Origin: Clostridium sp. CAG:568
GTDB lineage: Bacteria > Bacillota_I > Bacilli_A > RFN20 > CAG-288
Direction of reading: 5' to 3'
NCBI GenBank assembly: GCA_000434395.1
Contig: FR878761.1
Span: 1-18,785 of the forward strand
Length of the DNA: 18,785 nt
How positions within the stretch are numbered: the first letter of the stretch is position 1; each line of letters starts with the position of its first letter. Below the pieces are notes generated by a model that saw only the letters and a list, made by a program, of their open reading frames with translations, ran no database searches and was not told the DNA's origin. This document shows positions 15,721 through 18,785 of this stretch, one piece after another. The position numbers and the translations under genes are program-made.

Positions 15721-17457
15721 TTAGTTAGTAGTAGAAGTGCCTTCTACTAAATTCGCCAAATACACATCATCGTAGAAATAACTGTTTTGATCGAAGGTTT
15801 TATCAGGCATAAATCCGGCTTGAACATCTTTATAAAAGCTATTCGAGATTTTAATCTTGAGTTGTGAAGGTCCACTCATTACTACCGAAGTACAATCAGG
15901 TAGAACCACAGGCAAGATAGCACACATTCCACCGCCTGATTGTTGACCTATGACATTTCCAAGTCCCATATTGATAAATGAACCCGTGAAATAATTAGCA
16001 GCGGAATAAGTACATACTGAAGTCATAACAGAATAATTTAAATTGAAATATCTCTTCTCGTTAATATCAACTCCGTACTTATAATCAATATTTTGATTTG
16101 TTTGATAATTATGAATGCTAAGCTCTACTGGATTTTTTCCAGTATCTCTCAAGAATCCTAAAGCTCGGATCATAGCAGCTTCAGAACCTCCACCATTAGT
16201 AGATAAATCTATGATGACATTTTTTACTCCTTTATTCACAGCTTCATCTAGATAGTGTTTCATAAACTCATAGGTATCATATTTCCAAGGTGTACCCGAT
16301 TTGATTTGTTCATTTGTTCCAACAGAAAATTCATCAAAATGTAATACTGCTGTTTCTTTACCTATATAACGAATAGCTGGAACTCCATCTTCTCCATATT
16401 TCTCTTGTGCTAAAGTAGCTAATTCAACACTTTGTTTTTTATATTTTGTTCTGAAATCACCATAATAACTGGCAAGAGATCCATTATCTGATAGTTTATA
16501 ACCGGAATTAGGATCATAAAAGTTATAGTTTGTTATGGCTGTATGCAATTCATCCAAATCCGTGTAAAAGAAATTCAAATATCCTTTAGTGAATACAGAA
16601 GTATCAGTAGATAAGAACTGATCCTTGTATCCATTATCTTCGAAGTATTTTCTATAATCTAAGACGTTATAGAAATCTTTCAAACCATAGAAATCATTCA
16701 TGACAAAAGAAATGAAATTATAGTTGAATTCACGAGCTTGGGCTGTAGGAGTAGCTTGATAATAATCACCTTTTCCCATGATGGCTTTATACTCATCCGG
16801 ATTTGTGTCGTTCATATAATACATGACACCATAATAATCACTTCCATTGAAGTAAACGTTGTACATATTTGTTGAGCAAAACAACAAATTCATGACTGAG
16901 AACGGGACGAGAATATGCTTTTGATAATATGAAATTTGCATTCCATAATTTTTCAAATTATAAACGACTTGAGAATCTTTAGAATCGGCATTCGCACTTA
17001 ATAAAGCTTGGTGTGAATTATAACTAGTTGCTGAGGTACTTTTTTTAATGACATTAAAGAATCCATCATCAACAGCTCTGATGGTGTCTTCATTCCAATC
17101 AAATATGCAATTATATCTATAACTTTGTACTCCTTTATAAGTATAAGATTTATAAGTATAAGACAAGACCATATAAGACATAAAGTTATATAAAGACCCA
17201 TTGATATTGTCGGAGTCCAAGAAGCCATTCAATGCTGTGACAAATTCTCTAACATCGACATAAGGAACAGACTTGTCACCTTCCAAATAATAAGTGTTTA
17301 ATGTACTATTTTTTATATTATATTCATCGCTTAAATTCTTAAAAGATGAATTAGAATCAACTGTGAAATTTCCTTCATCTTTTGGAGTGAAGGTATTACA
17401 GGCAGTCAAAGATGAAATCAATATTGTGGTAAGAATTAACAAGTTGCTTTTCTTCAT
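15721..17457 (-). CDS. S41-family peptidase lipoprotein
   Basis: A 578-residue surface lipoprotein. KKSNLLILTTILISSLTAC is a classic lipoprotein signal with LTAC and the lipid-carrying C20. Residues about 50-350 are a long tyrosine-rich region I cannot assign; its start (PYVDVREFVTALNG) resembles the copper-amine-oxidase-N-like modules of secreted Bacillota proteins. The S41 core is at about 355-540: TAVLHFDEFSVGTNEQ, VIIDLSTNGGG (about 414-424), then SVCTYSAANYFT, where S485 is the likely nucleophile, and GQQSGGGMCAI. No PDZ domain is visible, unlike CtpA proteases. It probably cuts peptides or proteins outside the cell. The start is ATG 17457, six bases after a G-rich ribosome binding site; a TTG two codons earlier touches that site. 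An exact 14-base tandem repeat at 17135-17163 encodes the repeated SYTYK. The TetR gene follows after five bases. Confidence 0.88.
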   Translation of the reverse strand: MKKSNLLILTTILISSLTACNTFTPKDEGNFTVDSNSSFKNLSDEYNIKNSTLNTYYLEGDKSVPYVDVREFVTALNGFLDSDNINGSLYNFMSYMVLSYTYKSYTYKGVQSYRYNCIFDWNEDTIRAVDDGFFNVIKKSTSATSYNSHQALLSANADSKDSQVVYNLKNYGMQISYYQKHILVPFSVMNLLFCSTNMYNVYFNGSDYYGVMYYMNDTNPDEYKAIMGKGDYYQATPTAQAREFNYNFISFVMNDFYGLKDFYNVLDYRKYFEDNGYKDQFLSTDTSVFTKGYLNFFYTDLDELHTAITNYNFYDPNSGYKLSDNGSLASYYGDFRTKYKKQSVELATLAQEKYGEDGVPAIRYIGKETAVLHFDEFSVGTNEQIKSGTPWKYDTYEFMKHYLDEAVNKGVKNVIIDLSTNGGGSEAAMIRALGFLRDTGKNPVELSIHNYQTNQNIDYKYGVDINEKRYFNLNYSVMTSVCTYSAANYFTGSFINMGLGNVIGQQSGGGMCAILPVVLPDCTSVVMSGPSQLKIKISNSFYKDVQAGFMPDKTFDQNSYFYDDVYLANLVEGTSTTN

Positions 17458-17477
17458 ATACAACCCCCCTTTTTATT

Positions 17478-17501
17478 ATCTATAAACAAGTATACATAGA
17501 T
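17478..17501. promoter_or_regulatory. Candidate operator and -10 region of the S41-TetR unit
   Basis: ATCTAT (17478-17483) and ATAGAT (17496-17501) form a 24-base dyad 20 bases upstream of the S41 start. A minus-strand TATACT at 17494-17489, a reasonable -10 box, lies inside it. A dyad over the promoter of an operon that ends in a TetR gene fits autoregulation. The arms are only six bases of AT-rich sequence and no good -35 is seen, so this is tentative. Confidence 0.35.
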
Positions 17502-17821
17502 TCATTAAGAAACTAACATCTTATACCTAAAAAACGGCTTTATTTTTTAGAAACATAGTTTTTGCATCATTTACAAATTTCAGCATATAGAATAGAGCAT
17601 CTTTCCAACACTCAATAGTTAACAAAACATTATGAATTTCAGAACACCTGCTGAATACAGACATATCATAAAATTTCGGTGTATCCTCAATCGATCAGTA
17701 CATAAGAATAGAATGGAAGAGAATTTAAATATTAAGTCAAAAACTTGTGTTTTTAAGTACATAAAAACACACATTGCCATTATCTTTTCAATTGTTATTA
17801 TTTTATTATTGAATCAACATC

Positions 17822-17845
17822 TATAATCTTTTGTGATATAAGGAG
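17822..17845 (+). promoter_or_regulatory. Likely -10 box and ribosome binding site of rmuC
   Basis: TATAAT at 17822-17827 is a perfect -10 box, without a recognisable -35 at 17 bases. AAGGAG at 17840-17845 is six bases before ATG 17852. Transcription from this box would give a leader of only about 18 bases. Confidence 0.45.
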
Positions 17846-17851
17846 AAATTT

Positions 17852-18778
17852 ATGGAAATAGTTCTTTTAACTTTGATGATAGTCTTAATTATCGTGGTAA
17901 TTGGATTAGGAATTGCTATGTTTATCTTGTTTAAAAAGAAAAGCACTAGTAATTCATCAATAAAAGATGACTCATCTATTAATATGCTTTACCAAACAAT
18001 GGGTCAGTTACAGCAAAAGATAGATAGTCTTGAAGGTCAACTTGGAACAAAAATTGAAAATGAGACACAGAAAAGAAATACAGATTTGATATCTACTTTT
18101 GATGACAAGCTTTCTCAAAAGATAGATGGTGTAAGCAATGTTCAAAAAGATATAGGAACACAAGTATCCAACACTTTATCCACAACATTAAAAGAAACAA
18201 ATCTAGAAAATCAAAACAAACTATTGAAAACATTTTCTGAAAACATAAAAGAAATTCAGGCTAATCTCCAAAACCAACTCGATAACAATCAAAAGGCAAT
18301 TGCTTCTATCCAAGAACAATTGAGTAAGCAAATAGATAACAATATTAAAACTGTCTCTGGCATTCAAGAAAGCATGAACAAACAGTTAGATGCAGTTAGT
18401 ACCAAGATGGAGAAATCAATAAACGAAAGTAACGAAAAGGTACAGACTGTTTTAACTGCAACAACTAAAATAGAAGCTTCCCAAAAGGACCTGCAAACCG
18501 TTTCAGATGATTTAAAGCAATTAAATGCTTCTTTGACCTACACTAACCCAATGGGTAAATACGGCGAAAGAATTCTAGGTTCTATTCTTAGAAGCATATT
18601 TGGTGATACCAGAGGAATATTCGAAGAACAAAAGACAATCAAAAACGATGTGGACGAAACGAAGAAAGTCATAGCAGATGCTGTTATCAACTTACCAGAG
18701 CCTTACAAAATACTTTGTATAGATTCAAAGTTTTCCTTTGAAAAATTCAAGCAAGTAATTCAAAATAAAATTAGATAA
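17852..18778 (+). CDS. rmuC: RmuC-family protein, apparently cut short
   Basis: RmuC proteins are membrane-anchored coiled-coil proteins with a nuclease-like fold, linked to limiting DNA inversion and recombination. Here residues 3-28 are a membrane helix followed by KKK, and residues about 45-225 are a long coiled coil with repeated IQEQLSKQID-type heptads. The RmuC domain then starts: GKYGERILGSILRSIF (235-250), FEEQ, and ADAVINLPEPYKILCIDSKF (275-294). The frame stops at residue 308, just after IDSK, where family members continue for well over 100 residues. The last four codons and the stop lie in the 20-bp inverted repeat at the window edge. Another frame (TTC at 18759 onward) stays open to the edge, so a one-base error or frameshift in the A-rich run at 18762-18770 could explain the stop. 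True truncation is the alternative. The start is well supported. Confidence 0.85.
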   Translation: MEIVLLTLMIVLIIVVIGLGIAMFILFKKKSTSNSSIKDDSSINMLYQTMGQLQQKIDSLEGQLGTKIENETQKRNTDLISTFDDKLSQKIDGVSNVQKDIGTQVSNTLSTTLKETNLENQNKLLKTFSENIKEIQANLQNQLDNNQKAIASIQEQLSKQIDNNIKTVSGIQESMNKQLDAVSTKMEKSINESNEKVQTVLTATTKIEASQKDLQTVSDDLKQLNASLTYTNPMGKYGERILGSILRSIFGDTRGIFEEQKTIKNDVDETKKVIADAVINLPEPYKILCIDSKFSFEKFKQVIQNKIR

Positions 18779-18785
18779 CCTTTGT
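18766..18785. repeat. Right arm of the 20-bp inverted repeat at the window ends
   Basis: These last 20 bases are the exact reverse complement of bases 5-24. The arm contains the final codons and TAA stop of the shortened rmuC frame and runs to the window edge, so its outer limit is unknown. Confidence 0.85.

Larger units (their letters stand above)
17458..17851. other. Intergenic region between the divergent S41 and rmuC genes
   Basis: This 394-base gap holds the S41 promoter area and dyad at its left end and the rmuC promoter at its right end. An eight-base AT hairpin lies at 17527-17550 (CTAAAAAA with TTTTTTAG, loop of eight). It could be a weak terminator or a regulator site. A 64-codon open frame at 17632-17826 has no ribosome binding site and is not called. 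Its NFRTPAEYRH faintly recalls IS3-type transposase ends, but nothing upstream in the frame supports a transposase. I see no RNA gene. Confidence 0.6.

Noticed and set aside
17135..17163. A 14-base exact tandem repeat.
   Set aside because: It is in frame within the S41 gene with a period of 15 bases and encodes SYTYK twice. It is too short to be a mobile or CRISPR repeat.
17632..17826. A 64-codon open frame with a hydrophobic end and a TPAEYR motif near the start, possibly a small protein or transposase tail.
   Set aside because: It has no ribosome binding site, an upstream in-frame stop at 17620, and no further transposase motifs. The sequence is explained as well by AT-rich intergenic DNA.
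1..18785. Possible CRISPR array, tRNA or rRNA genes, phage genes or a defence island.
   Set aside because: No spaced direct repeats, cloverleaf-like segments, Cas, integrase or toxin-antitoxin proteins could be seen on either strand.

Overview
The window is AT-rich bacterial DNA that reads as a low-GC Bacillota, most likely a gut commensal near the Erysipelotrichia or the Bacilli relatives of Mollicutes. The grounds are protein style, strong AAGGAG/GGAGG ribosome binding sites, a polA-mutM-coaE neighbourhood, a proofreading-dead PolA, oleate hydratase, and a GH3 glucosidase with reversed domain order. TGA is used as a stop (polA, mutM-coaE, the TetR gene), so this is the standard bacterial code and not the Mycoplasma code. 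The taxon is inference. No rRNA, tRNA, CRISPR array, intact insertion sequence or phage gene is visible.

Layout. (1) 119-1000, plus strand: a single-span membrane protein of unknown function, closed by a clear terminator. (2) 1230-8891, minus strand: a tight run transcribed rdgB, dnaE, polA, then a mutM-coaE gene fusion. It joins nucleotide-pool cleaning, two polymerases without visible proofreading, and 8-oxoguanine repair; each ribosome binding site lies in or next to the end of the gene before. (3) 9018-9503, plus strand: an orphan four-helix membrane protein. (4) 9509-9894: two overlapping terminator hairpins between convergent units, then a decayed gene remnant. (5) 9905-12928, minus strand: a large GH3 beta-glucosidase-like enzyme anchored at both ends, behind a good promoter with a cre/LacI-type operator in its spacer. 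(6) 13211-14998, minus strand: oleate hydratase with its own terminator. (7) 15152-17457, minus strand: a two-gene unit of S41 peptidase lipoprotein then a DhaS-like TetR regulator. (8) 17852-18778, plus strand: an RmuC-family protein that stops early at the window edge.

Together the genes show a housekeeping replication and repair block beside genes for gut life: glycoside cleavage at the cell surface under probable carbon control, detoxification of host or dietary unsaturated fatty acids, and a surface peptidase with its own regulator.

The most unusual structural signals are an exact 20-bp inverted repeat between the two ends of the window (5-24 and 18766-18785), inside which the shortened rmuC ends, and the MutM-CoaE fusion. 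I see no clear multi-gene system of an undescribed kind. The least explained items are the membrane proteins at 119 and 9018, the S41-TetR pair, and the terminal repeat.
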